Shown here: in pieces, positions 34,822 to 46,445 of the stretch | How positions within the stretch are numbered: the stretch's first letter is position 1 | Layout of the letters: every line of letters starts with the position of its first letter | Source: Kuschelorhynchus macadamiae | Taxonomy: Eukaryota; Arthropoda; Insecta; Coleoptera; Curculionidae | Direction of reading: 5' to 3' | Length of the DNA: 64,000 nt | Assembly (NCBI GenBank): GCA_030620095.1 | Contig: JAUTXW010003598.1 | Location: forward strand, 434,001-498,000 | Notes under the pieces: generated by a model | What the model was told of the DNA's origin: nothing | Seen by the model: the letters and a program-made list of their open reading frames with translations, nothing else | Databases searched by the model: none | Made by a program: the position numbers and the translations under genes

Positions 34822-36483
34822 AAAATGACTGTGCGAATTGTTTAAGGGCATCTAAATAATGTTATTTAAAAAAATTGGGGAAAATATAGAAACAATGCCT
34901 AAAGTTCCGAAAAGTAATTTTTCTCTCTAGATTAAAATGCCCTAAATAGTAGAATTACTACTTTAGGAACTAAATAGTGTACGCTTTCTAAATTGATATC
35001 CTAGCACAAGTGTGGTAGCTAATTCTTACAGAATTTTTTATGTATAAATGAAGCTACAATAACCATATACAGTAGGGTTGCCAGATTGTTGTAATTTCGG
35101 TAAGAAAGATAACGTCTCCTTGAAAATAAATTGAAGAAAAAAAAAGTCTTCCGACAAACCACTAGCCGAGATACTTGTGAACTTCCAAAGTGAAGTCACC
35201 CAGATGTTCATCCTTATTTATTTGGTTGTTACGTGGATGAAATTGATTAAATTATAATTTTTCTTCATAATAACAAGTAATGTTTATTTCTTCTAAAAAG
35301 CGGGAGTTTTCAACCATTCGGCGGAAGGTGGGAGATATACATAACAAGCGGGAGGCTACCGTCTAAATTGGGAGGGTTGACAACCCCACTGCAAACGAAA
35401 GCAAATAGAGACTTCGTATCTTCATTTTCATTTTATTCGTCATGACCGATACTATCATATACTGATTTTCAGAGTGAAACTTTATAAAATAAAACGCCAA
35501 AATCATATAATTTGTTTATAATAACAACAGTTAATCATTTTTAAATATTAACAAGTATAATCTTTCAGACTTAATATGAAATTTGCTGATATTTTTCTGT
35601 GTTAAAAAAGTTATTGCAAATCATTCATTGAGGACTCAGATAGAGGTTTTTCTCTTGAATTTACAGTCGCTTAAAGTTCTTAAATTTGTAAGTAAGTAAG
35701 TCATTGCATAAAGTTAATAACAACGGTTAAAGAGAAGGTATACTTGCGAGTCCAAATTTTTCATTATTCAATAAAATTGTCACTTTTTCGAAATGGGCCT
35801 TGCCAGACGATGCTTTGGCTAGACTCAGGATAAGTACTTTGACAGGACAGACTTTTCAATCCGACACGGGTTGAGAAAGTTGCAAATATCTCCTCAAATA
35901 CTTTGAGGGACAATAAAATGGATTTTTATCGAAAAGTACAACGCTTTTACGGATAATTTCCTAAGTTGCAAAGGACTTGCGAAATATGGGTACATATAAA
36001 GTAGTATCACCAATGTTAGTATACAAAACAGTTTCTTGTGCAGTAAATACAAGGGAATTAAAGCAATTCGGTGTAGTAAAATATTCAGGAGTGTCTAGTT
36101 TCAATTTAATTTTTAACATTATACTAGATATATAAAAACGTTATAGATGTTGATATTTAAAAGTTATTATTGGTTGAAATATCTGCTGTTGTTTGCAGCG
36201 TATGTTGGTGTAGTTGGTAACAAAAGAAGTCACACTCTGTCGATATTTCGACACCCTTTTAGCATCTCAGAGGCTATATTTGTAGAGAGTTTCAAATTTC
36301 TATGTTGCAAACTACATGAGTTATTAATGAAATATCCACAACTTTTAGAAAAGCATTTTTTATTTTCTTTAGTATAAACGAAAAAAATCAATTTTCGGCA
36401 CTTTTTCCTCAATTATTTTCTAGATACATTTTTGTAAAATAATATTATTTGGATGCATTTAAATAACCCGCACAGTCATTTTT
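34822..36483. mobile_element. 1.66-kb element with about 80-bp inverted ends
   Basis: AAAATGACTGTGCGAATTGTTTAAG..GCATC.AAATAAT at the left is inverted at the right as ATTATTTGGATGCATTTAAATAACCCGCACAGTCATTTT. The class is unknown: no transposase and no obvious target duplication. A separate 322-bp hAT-like MITE is nested inside at 35070-35391. Confidence 0.6.
35070..35391. mobile_element. hAT-like MITE (CAGTRGGGTTGYC ends)
   Basis: CAGTAGGGTTGCCAGATTG at the left and GGGTTGACAACCCCACTG at the right form terminal inverted repeats. The interior repeats GCGGGAG motifs. No flanking duplication is visible. CAGTGGGGTTGCC-type ends are typical of hAT MITEs. Confidence 0.65.
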
Positions 36484-37606
36484 ATATTATATTTATTTAC
36501 CTGGCCTAAAAACTAGTTTGAAGTGTTTCTCAATATCCTCGAAATAACAACACTCTCATTTTGTTGCTGCTTTAGCTTCAGGAGTGACGATACATGTTAC
36601 GTTTCGTATAGGGTGGATTAAAGGCCGTTAGACATAACGAATGGCGTCAGTGGTGGAAATGCAAACATTATTCGGTAGTTTTCGCATAACTGCGGGCTAG
36701 CCAGAATTACGCGCGAATTGTTATTTGGTTTCTATTAGATTATGTTTTGATATCATGGCCGCACCCGGTGCCGTTAGTCTTTCGAAACGGTGATGGTTCT
36801 ATAAACTTCTAAACTGTCTTATTATATCATATTTTTTGTCCCTGTTGTCTTTAGGAAACAAACTTAAATAATTGAAAGGTAATCGACGCCCAATTTGCTT
36901 ATCTAAAAAAGGGTGAATGGCAAGTTTTTTGTGGCTTTTCTCAATAATTCCAAGTAAATAATACAGTATGCATTGCAAATAAATAATACAAGCCTTACTA
37001 TTATATGTAGAAATGATGTTTTGATTATTTGCTTCCTTTTATTTTAAAATGAAAATTTAATTACATTCAATAACAATAATTAAGGTTCCCTAGAAATATT
37101 GCGTTCGTGATCGTGTCTACTTTAAGTAAAAAGCCAAGCTACACCACTGATAATGACATTCTAACAGCTTATTTCAAAGATATTATTTTTTTAGCCATTT
37201 CAAAATTTCATCATCAATTTTCATCTTTCCAGAAGTAAAATTTTGAGGGAAAGAAGTTACCACTGACGCTTGGAGCACTAAAACCCCATATTCAACCACA
37301 CAACTTAATTTGCATGATCGGAAACGGCTACAACAATATCCCTACTAATGGGTGGGACATTAAACGGTGAACAAGCTATTTCTAATTTGAATTTCTTATC
37401 TATTTCTAATTGAACTTGCAAATGTGGGCCTAAAAGTATATATGCGTAGATACGTTCTTACTTAAAGCATTTTCTTGTCTTTTGCAAATGCACTGTTTTT
37501 GACAATGTGTCTTTCACTCAATCAACACTGATACGATACTACAAATGCTGTTTTTATAACTTTGTAATATTTCATTAAAAACTTTTGCTTTTGTATGATA
37601 AAAAGC

Positions 37607-38416
37607 TATACAGAGTATCCCAGCCCAGTGGCCTATTAAAAGTATCTGGAAAACCAATGAATAGATTACTTTGAAAATTTGGCTCTGGCTGTAGATTAAC
37701 ATAAACTCCCTTTCTAAAATAATTTAAATTGTGCGATGTTGCTGCAAACATCCGTTTTCTGTATGGAATGCCATGTATATTATGTAATTTTTGCACTGTC
37801 CCAAACATTCTAAACATATTTTATGTTGTGTTTGCTATACCTAAATTTATCTGTTAAAAATGGCTCTTGAAAATTGACATTTTTGACTCTTTGGAACTTT
37901 GAACTCCCAAACGACTTAACTTGTAATGAAATGGATTTCACTTGCTTATCTTGGTTTTTACTTATCTATCTCCTGACACCAATATCTGTTTTCACAGGAA
38001 ATGTCAAATTTTGACACCTCCTGTCTTAAACTAGAAATAGGTGTGGGGAAATAGGAAAAATTAATTAAAAACTGGGATTGGAAACTGTAATCCATTTTGT
38101 TATTAAGTCGTTTGGGAGTTACAGAGCTTCAAAGGGTCAAACATGTCAATTTACAAGCCCCTATTTCTCCGAAACAATTGGATTTAGATATAGGCAACAT
38201 AACACAAAAATGCAATATTATACAAGGCATTTCATTTAGAAAACGGATGTTGCCACTAGTTTAAGGCGACATCACACAATTTTAAATATTTTAAAAAGAG
38301 AGTTTATGAATATTTTCATTTTATATTTCAATTGATTAATATTTCAATTTTCAAGGTAATCTATTTATTGGTTCTCCAGATTCTAATAGGTCACTGTGTT
38401 TGAGGTACCCTGTATA
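37607..38416. mobile_element. Foldback element with ~310-bp inverted arms
   Basis: The arms 37607-37915 and 38103-38416 are reverse complements with about 15-20% divergence by eye. Outer ends are TATACAGAGTATCC and GGTACCCTGTATA; the inner ends share AACTCCCAAACGACTTAA. The central spacer of about 190 bp has no coding potential. Outer TA fits a mariner-like TA target. Short reading frames inside the arms are not conserved between them. Confidence 0.8.
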
Positions 38417-39915
38417 TATAGTAATTAATTTGTTTTGATTGTAAATTCGCATTTGTTGACAAAATATATAATTTGACTTAGGCGTGCCACGAATATTAAG
38501 AAAGTTAATAAAAGGTCGCCCCTTTGGACGTCGTCTTACAAATCACCTCAAAAATGTATGAAAAAAAAATGGCATCTATAAGGTATTTGCAACCTACACA
38601 CGAAATCAACAAAATAAAAAAATCCAAACCGAATACAAAATATTATGTTTAAATTCTACCATTAATAAATTGTAATTTATCCATTTGCCAGGTAATTGTC
38701 ACTTATCTATATAGGTAATATATAGATTTATAACCTAATTTCTTGATACTAGTGTCTAAAAATGTAACTTTTTCTCACTGCTAATTAAAAATATGTCATT
38801 TCAAAATTAAATTGTGTACAGAAATATCAAATTTTCAAAACATTTTCTTTTGCAAAAGCGTGTTTTCCATTTTCACTTAAATTTTCGCAGACCCTAGATC
38901 TTCATTTAGTTTACTCGCTTGCAGTCATTACATGAAGCGCACTTTCACCTGAGTTTTACTCTCATGATGTTATAAGCAGTAAGTTCGTCACATTATTTCC
39001 TTCCCTTTCCTTACAGCATTTTCACAGCCTGTTATTTATAAGTTCCATTTTAGGGTTTGAGTACCCGTTTGCAATTCTTGCATTTTTATTTAATTCTAAA
39101 CGCTTCATTACGATTATCGGTAAACCCTTGTATTTTTTAAGCAAATGCATGGTTGTAAAAAAAAATTATTTTATTGAATGCCTCCAGAATACAAGAACAA
39201 TTTGCCAATGAATAATATATTGCGTCCTCTAGGGAGAAAATAAAAACATTTTTATATCCCTGTATAGGAGAATACTCAAAGCTTTGTGTATTGTGTTTTC
39301 GCATCTTCCTGCGTCTCGTTAAGAGTATATATTTCTAGAACTAACTCTCTAAGAAAAATTAGATGACTATATCTCGGCGGAGAAGTGAATGTGAAGAATT
39401 GTACAGATTAACAATAGCATCAGAGCTTGTCGCTATGCTAACGCTTATTTGCTGATTTAATAGGACGAGACCATCGCATCGCCCGATCAAAAGTAAGTAA
39501 AGTAACATGTATGACAAGTAAACAGCAAATTCTTTTTGCAAAAAAGTATTAAATCTGAATCACAACTGCAGAAAACCAAACCAAACTGAGATTCTAAAGC
39601 AAGACTATCTGTTTGAACTGGGGACAATAAATTCCACAGTTACTCAACTTATAAGAAAATGGTGCAGACACCAAAGACCTATTGAAAACGAACAGTTGAA
39701 CTGGTTGATAAATATGCAACAAACTCCGCTCTTCTGAGAAATTTGAAATAATATCAATATCAGCCAGACTAACGAGCTATGATACCAACGGAATATGAAT
39801 TGAAAATAAAGGTGACGAGAAAAATATTTTCGGAACATAGAAGAAACTTCGCAAAAATAACGGAAGGTGAAATAACTAACATCCAAGTGAAACTTTTCAA
39901 AAGTTTAACTACCTT
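38417..39915. other. No recognisable gene
   Basis: AT-rich sequence. Short reading frames at 39359-39541 and 39644-39886 show no recognisable domain. Confidence 0.5.
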
Positions 39916-39917
39916 GT

Positions 39918-40330
39918 ACAGGGTGGCCCCTTTATCTTGAGCCACCCTTAATCTCAGAAGCGGTGAGTTTTAGGAAAAAATTTTAAATACAAACGTTTCT
40001 TGGATTAATTTGTATTTTTATTTTAAATACAACACTATATATTGAAATGGCTTTTATCAGCTCTCTCAAAGACCAATTTAATGATGGAAATTAGTATCAG
40101 TCTGTGATATAACGTTTCGGGTTTATTTGTGTTAACCTTCAGTTTTTGACCTATTTTTAACCCGATATATCTCCGGTACTAATAAAGTTTTTCAACTCTT
40201 TATCATGCACAAAAGAAAAATTCATGTTCTATTTGTCTTGTAGTAGCAACATTTTGGGAGCCGTTAATTTTCTCAATTTTTTTTCAAATACAACCCCTGT
40301 GTATTGTATCTAATCCAAATAGAGCATTGA
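39918..40330. repeat. CAGGGTGGCCC-type repeat fragment
   Basis: Begins TACAGGGTGGCCCCTTTATCTTGAGCCACCC, whose start folds on itself (GGGTGGC..GCCACCC). It then has two TTTTAAATACAA-type blocks. The right end is not found. CAGGGTGGCC ends are typical of insect MITE-like repeats. Confidence 0.4.
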
Positions 40331-40847
40331 AAGCTGAGTTCAAATATATATAACAACATGGGTCTGAGAGTCTTCGTTTCGGAGTTATTGGGGATTATCT
40401 TCAGTACCAGAATCTTTTTTTTTATTGCATTATAAAAACGATTTTCGTAAAAAAATTATATAAAGTTTAATAGAATATATTTAAAATTGAGTATTTAAGC
40501 TGGATTTTATTTTTGGAGTTAATGAAAATCTTTCAGCTCTTAGAAAATACAAAAAGTAATAATATAGTAATTCATTAACGAACGAGATTAAACCTATAAG
40601 TTAAGAACTAGCTACTGCAAAAGGTGTTGAATATGTCCTTCATTTTGGGCACTGGGTGTATTTTATGTATTAATATATTAGTATATAATATATCATAGTA
40701 TATATTAGCATATATTACTATTATGTATGACTACATATATATTTTTTATTTGTTAGATTTTGAGTTGTCTTAAAAGTACTTAAATGAGTTATTAAATTTG
40801 ACCTGTAAAACAGGATCTGACGGACAACGGATTTGATGTTGTTTAAT

Positions 40848-40866
40848 ATATATATATATATATATA
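40848..40866. repeat. (TA)n microsatellite
   Basis: Short TA run within an AT-rich stretch at 40660-40870 that is itself full of TATATTA words. Confidence 0.9.
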
Positions 40867-41059
40867 AGACAATAAAAATCTGACTTTGGTACTAAGTAGA
40901 TCATCACTAAGTTTCTATTAGAGTCTACCAGCAGCTTAAACACAATGGAAGCTTAAAGACTGGAAAAAAAGCCGTCATCAAGTTTTAAATGAAGAAAACT
41001 AACTGGATATTTAGTTACATTTTCCCGAAAGCTCGACCCGTCAGGCATCTTTAGACTTG

Positions 41060-41640
41060 AACGTTAAAAGAACAGCGCTTTAAACATGTTATAAACACAG
41101 ACATAAATAAATGAAAGCCGTGCAATAGCTTACCTATCCAGAAGTTAGAACAAAGTGATTTTAATGTCAGGTTAGAATTTTGTAGTATTTTTACGGAAAA
41201 GTATTTTTTGGAAAATATATTTGATAAGATCATCTGGTCAGATTAGTCAATATTTACGACATCGAATATGATCTTCAACCGGAGAAATACTCGTTATTGG
41301 TTTCGCGATAATAAAAACAAAATTATAGAGGTTACAAGATCAGAAAGGACTTCAGTAAAGGTTTGGTGTGATATTTGGAGGTCCCGAATTATCGGTTCAA
41401 TATTATTTTATCACAACCTAAATTCTTATCGTCATTTAGACCTTTTACACAATGTCCAATTTTTTTTATTGATACTGAAGTGCCGCCGGGGAAACGAAGA
41501 AATCTAATGTAGCAGCAAGATGGAGCTCCATATCACAGAAGCGCAGCGATATCGAAATATTCGGATATCTACTACCGGGAATAGATAAGAGAAAATGGAA
41601 ATTATACTTGACCGCCAAGAAGTCACAACCTTACACCGCT
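41060..41640 (+). pseudogene. Mariner-type transposase fragment
   Basis: Blocks in different frames: FNVRLEFCSIFTEKYF, DKIIWSD.SIFTTS, FNRRNTRYW, EVTRSERTSVKVWCDIWRSR, IIGSILFYHNLNSYRHLDLL, then QQDGAPYHRSAAISKY. These are the core of a Tc1/mariner-superfamily DDE transposase of the type whose second motif is QDGAP.H. The first catalytic Asp is in IWSD, but the next Glu codon is TAG. The second Asp is in QQDGAPYH, preceded by a TAG (LM.QQDG). The third motif is absent. Not the same subfamily as 32630-33272 (FNRRN and EVTRS versus FTRRG and FELP). Confidence 0.7.
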
Positions 41641-42045
41641 AGATTTTTTGCAGGGTATACTGAAAGAGATGGTCTACAAATATGTTTTCAGATCTTTACG
41701 TTTCAGGGTTCCTAGATGTCGAAAAACATGTTTTCAAAATTTCGCAGCATAGCTAAACAAAACATATATCCGATTAACTTTTTTTGATCAAAAATCAAGG
41801 TTCTTATGGGGATGACCTGTTAAAAATCCAATATGACAACAAAATGGCGGCCTAGTGAAATGTTAAAAAAAATGTTACTAAGAAACTATTTACCCAATTT
41901 ATCTCAAATTTTAAGCATAATAAAGTATTATGTAATAACCAAATGGTACAATTTTGGTACGAATCCCAGATAGCGAAACAAAATGGCAGTAAAATAAAAT
42001 ATTTGGAATCTTGAAAAAAATCACAGTGAAACCTGTGCTTTTATA

Positions 42046-42048
<3 letters not shown>

Positions 42049-42100
<52 letters not shown>
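42049..42100. repeat. (TA)n microsatellite inside a repeat
   Basis: TA run replacing the usual GGTTTTACATATCTTCACGTT junction of the dominant repeat. It probably expanded from the ACATATAT-like sequence normally there. Confidence 0.9.
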
Positions 42101-42103
<3 letters not shown>

Positions 42104-42410
42104 TACGTTCTAGCTCCCCTAGATGCCAAAAAATATGTTTTATCAATTTTGTCAGTTCGTCTGTTGTTTTGTCTGTCGGTCAGTTCGCGGCATAGGTTAA
42201 AAACCACTTTGACTTCAAATTCTAGTCAAAAATTAAGGGTCACCTGTGAATGAACTAGAAATATTTTGGTCAAAATCCAATATGCCAAACAACAATATGG
42301 CAACCTAGTGAAATATAAAAAAAAATTACTACTAAAAAACTAATTATAATATAACAATTTACCTCAAATTTTGCCCAAAAATCAAGTGTATATAGGCATG
42401 AACTGGTAAC

Positions 42411-42715
42411 ATTTTGGTATGAATTTAAGATCGCAAAACAAAATGGCGGCCTAATAAAATATTTAAAAAATTAGCCTGAAAAAACTACTTATTGTTATAT
42501 TAATTTCAAATTTTGGGCAAGTATTAAGTGTGATATAAAGATAAACTGGTAAAGTCGTGATGGTAACATTTTGGTATGAATATAAGATAGCAAAACAAAA
42601 TGGCGGCCTAATAAAATATTTAAAAAATCAGCCTGAAAAAACTACATATTATTATATTAATTTCAAATTTTGGGCAAGTATTAAGTGTGATATAAAGATA
42701 AACTGGTACAGTTGT
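42411..42715 (+). repeat. 157-bp tandem duplication inside the repeat
   Basis: ATTTTGGTATGAAT starts each unit at 42411 and 42568. The units are nearly identical, both carrying AAAATGGCGGCCTAATAAAA and GGGCAAGTATTAAGTGTGAT. This is far closer than any two copies of the repeat elsewhere, so the duplication is young. Confidence 0.9.
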
Positions 42716-43974
42716 GATACGATTTCAAGGCGAATAAAATTAAACAAACATCAACGTAAAAAGATCTCAATCAATTGACTTTAAATTTTGCGAAAAAAGT
42801 TAAATGTAATATAGGGATAAACTGGTACGATTTCAACATGAACAAAATGGCGGTGTGTATCAATGTAAAAACTACTTAAATTGATCACATGAATGCGAAG
42901 AACAATGGAACTGTGCGTTTTCCAGCTTTGCTAGAAGTGTGGCATAAGTAGAAACTAATAAAATATTGATTGGAATCGAATATGATGGAACAAAAAGGCG
43001 CCCAGAAAAAATGTTTGAAAGGGCAGTATATATATGTGTTACTAAATGACTATGTACTGAACTAAATCGGGTCACACTTCACTATTTCCAATAATAAGGA
43101 AATATTCGTAACGAGGGAAATTCTGGGTAAAGGAAATTTATCGTTTTTTTTTGTTAAGAACTGGTAGTAGAACTTATTCGTGTTTTTTCTTAAGTGTTTG
43201 TATATATAATTTTGCTGTCTGAGCAAATATTTTTTTTGATATTGTTGTTTTCAGCAATTTCGTGGATATTTTTAAAATTGGCAATGTAAAACCTTAATTT
43301 AATTAGGTCGCCATTAAACAGATCTTTAAGATAATTTTATTTGTTATACATCATATGGATGTAAAATGTTACTACATAAGTTATAACAATAAAATTTCCT
43401 TAATAATTTGCCTAATATCTGTGAAGAAAATCTATTACCCGGAAACAATATCCTCAAGACCAAGTTTAATATTAATATTATTATCAAAATATAAATTATC
43501 AATTTAAGAATGGAGTAGAATTTTAATACAAGGTGATATTAATCAGGAATTTCCAAGTATAATATAAACATGATATACATATTTAGATTAACTTTGGTTA
43601 AATATCCTATTATTCGTTTAATAGATTTGCATGCCTATTTTAAGACGTAAACTGGTTTTGACAAATTTTAATTATCACTAAAAAAATCCATAATGATCTT
43701 AAAGTTCTGACTGGAAGTAGGAAAAGTGTAATACATTTTTTTTTAAGCTGCATATTTTGAAGTATTAATTACTCTGCTTAAACCGAACGTGGCAGTAAAG
43801 AAAATAGAAATAGAATCACGTATGTTTTAATTTTTGAAATAAATAAAACCAAAAATCATATTTAAAAAATAAATATATAGATATTGAAATCGACCCACTT
43901 CATGTAAAACGGAAACTGACATCCTGTCTTTGAATTTCCCAAATAAGAGCCCTAACTTAAATTTTGTCAAACCC

Positions 43975-44362
43975 AGTTCATCACTAAGTAAGTATATTTC
44001 CATTAATTCTTGCCCAAAAGTTGAAATCCATCTAATAAGTAGTTTTTCAGATTGATTTTTTAAGTATTTTATTAAATCGTTGTTTTGTTTCGCCATCTGT
44101 GATTCGTATCAAAACTTTACTAGTTCATTTCCACGTAATACTCTATTTTTGTACAAAATTTTATGTAAATTGTATAAGTAATTTTTTTAACATTCCATTA
44201 AGCCGCTATTTTGTTCCGCGATGTTGGATTTTTTTTACCCAACTGTTACTATTTCGTCCCCAAATGATCTAAAATTTCAATTGTCAATAGTTTTAGTTAT
44301 GCTGCGAGCAGACCGACCCACGAAATTAAAAAAACACGTTTTTTTGGTATCTAGTAGTGTGT
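43975..44362 (-). repeat. Dominant interspersed repeat (copy 13, partial)
   Basis: Reverse fragment: CCATCTAATAAGTAGTTTTTCAG, TTTCGCCATC, GTGATTCGTATCAAAACTTTAC, GCCGCTATTTTGTTCCGCGATGTTGGATTTTT, then GCTGCGAGCAGACCGACC..AAACACGTTTTTTTGG. Confidence 0.75.
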
Positions 44363-44923
44363 AGTTTCAGAAGATCCTTTATTTTATGTCTGTGGTAGTA
44401 TTAAAATTGTTATTTCTGTCATTATTTTAAAAGTTAAAACATCTTTTCTCATATATCTCTTCGAAAAACAATTTCCAAGAAGAAAACAGTGATTAGATTT
44501 TGTGATATTTTATTGCTCTTTAGTTTTGTTTTTTTTGTCACAGTTGTGCAGTAGATTTGATAGTATGGATATTTAGGGAGGTAGACTTTTAGAAAGGTAG
44601 ACGACTATTTGGAATAAAAACCTTTAGAATAGTTCTTTGTTTTATAAGGAAATGGGTTGGTTTGACGTAAATAGTTAAATTAGAAATATAATGCACTTTT
44701 TGAAAATATGATGATGGGATGGGTTTCTTGGAAAATATCGATAGTTTACTTATTTATATGCACATTACTGTCAAGAAAACACATTTTTAAAATACTTAAT
44801 CTTCCTAATCAAGGGGTGCAGTGTTTCCCCGTTCCCCACATTAACCGGAATCCAATATCTGTCCAATTTTTCTAAAAACCACTAAAAATAAACTTTTAAG
44901 CCATTTTTACAAAGAAATCCAAA

Positions 44924-45990
44924 ATGTTGTCAAAAAGGGATGATAGTGAAGACTATTTTAATACTAGTACTCCACCAGAACTTAAAAAAGCTGCAGAAAG
45001 AGCAGAAGCAAGTTTAATTCCAGGGAAAGCTAGGGCACGATATGAAAAGGCATTGAAGATATATGAAAATTGGTGTGCCGGAAAAATGCTAAGAATATCG
45101 CGTCGGAGACAGTCCTGTATGCCATATTTTAGCGACGTGATAAGGCAGAAAAAGTTATCTACTCTTTAGGGTATATACGGTATCATACGGACAAAGCTAG
45201 CATTCAGGAAGAATATAACAAACTCGTTACCTTTTTGAAACGCCAAAATATAGAAGATTTTATCAAGAAAGCACGTCAAGAATTCCTTCCTATTAAATTA
45301 AAGCTTTCTTTTTAATTTTTTTTTTGTTATTAATTATTTCTTTCTGTTGTTTTAGGTTGCACTTATGGTGTGTCTGGAGTATACTGAAGTGACGAGTTAC
45401 TGAAGATGAAAGCTACTCATACTGATATTTTAGAAAATAAAATTTCCATGAAATTCCGGATACAAAAACTTACAAGAGCAGATCATTTATGATAACTCAC
45501 ATAAATTAGATAGATATTGTTAAATAATTTATCCAGGTACGAAAAGATATTGAAAATGAGAGACTTTTTGGTCAATATGGATTAGGAAAAGTTCGAAATC
45601 AACCGTTTGAGTACAATTCTGTATCTAAATTTCTGTACAAAATTGCGTGCTTTTTAAAACTGTTTTCAGATGAACAGCGGTTACGTTGCTGTTTAATAGC
45701 CGGGCAGATATTTTATAGCTGAAGCGCATAGGAGGATGGAAGTCCAGTGCAGTTGCTGAAGGTTATGTTGATACATCTGTAGCCAACCAAACTAAAACCG
45801 CAAATATATCTTCAACGACTTTGCCATCCTCCTTCTGTAGGAAATCAAACGTTTTACTTCTCTTTTTGACATTAGGGGACATGACATTGGTCGAGAATTA
45901 ACATTTTCCAGCAGTAAAAACGCAGTGAGTGAAACATATCATCATGGTGGCCTCTTAAGAATATCTATTAAACCGCATAATAAGTCAAAT
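44924..45990 (+). pseudogene. Crypton-like tyrosine recombinase remnant
   Basis: N-terminal piece: ELKKAAERAEASLIPGKARARYEKALKIYENW, then NAKNIASETVLYAIF and YNKLVTFLKRQNI, i.e. the core-binding (SAM-like) domain. A break full of T follows, ending TTCTGTTGTTTTAG before VALMVCLEYTEV, a possible old intron acceptor. C-terminal pieces read RADIL.LKRIGGWKSSAVAEGYV, DTSVANQTK and LPSSFC, then a tail with FSSSKNAVSETYHHGG. GGWKS..VAEGY is the catalytic C-terminal box of the insect Crypton-like YR family, with the nucleophilic Tyr in EGYV. The preceding Arg/His box (GHCFRRSSA type) is destroyed. At least three frameshifts and stops. Confidence 0.7.
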
Positions 45991-46445
45991 TAGACCATTA
46001 ATTTCAACAAATAAAACGTAGTAAAATCTTTAATTATTATTGTTAATTTCTTTGTTTATTTTTGTTGATGTTGCGTATTTTAAAAAATCTTTAATAAGGA
46101 TATCACATAAATATTTTGTTTAATTAAATGAGGCGAGATATGAGAGACGACGAGAGAGCGAAACGAATGAACGCCGTTTTCAGTTAAACCCTAAAATAAT
46201 CACCTTTGCACAAGACAGGACTTCGACTTTGGGTTATAATAACCCAAGTATTTAAACACTACGAATTAATTTCCTAAAGTGGAAAACTTATTTTAGATAA
46301 TTACAACTGCTTGTGAAGCCGATCCCGAGGCTTCACGTGATATTCAAAACACCAGAAATTGTCTAATAAACTGGTCATCCGACGTCGATGTCCTTTGCGG
46401 CAATTGTATTGCGATAGGACACTTGAACTAAATTAGTTGTCACAA

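Larger units (their letters stand above)
41645..43165 (+). repeat. Dominant interspersed repeat (copy 12)
   Basis: Forward copy directly following the mariner fragment. Landmarks: GGGTTCCTAGATGTCGAAAAACATG, GGGGATGACCTG, AAAATGGCGG at 41842, 42439, 42597 and 42844, a (TA)n insertion at 42049-42100, and a B end CACTATTTCCAATAATAAGG..GTAACGAGGGAAATTCTGGG. It includes a 157-bp internal tandem duplication. Confidence 0.85.

Noticed and set aside
37575..37817. 80-codon minus-strand frame with plausible amino-acid composition
   Set aside because: It lies in one arm of the foldback element, and the matching frame in the other arm is broken.
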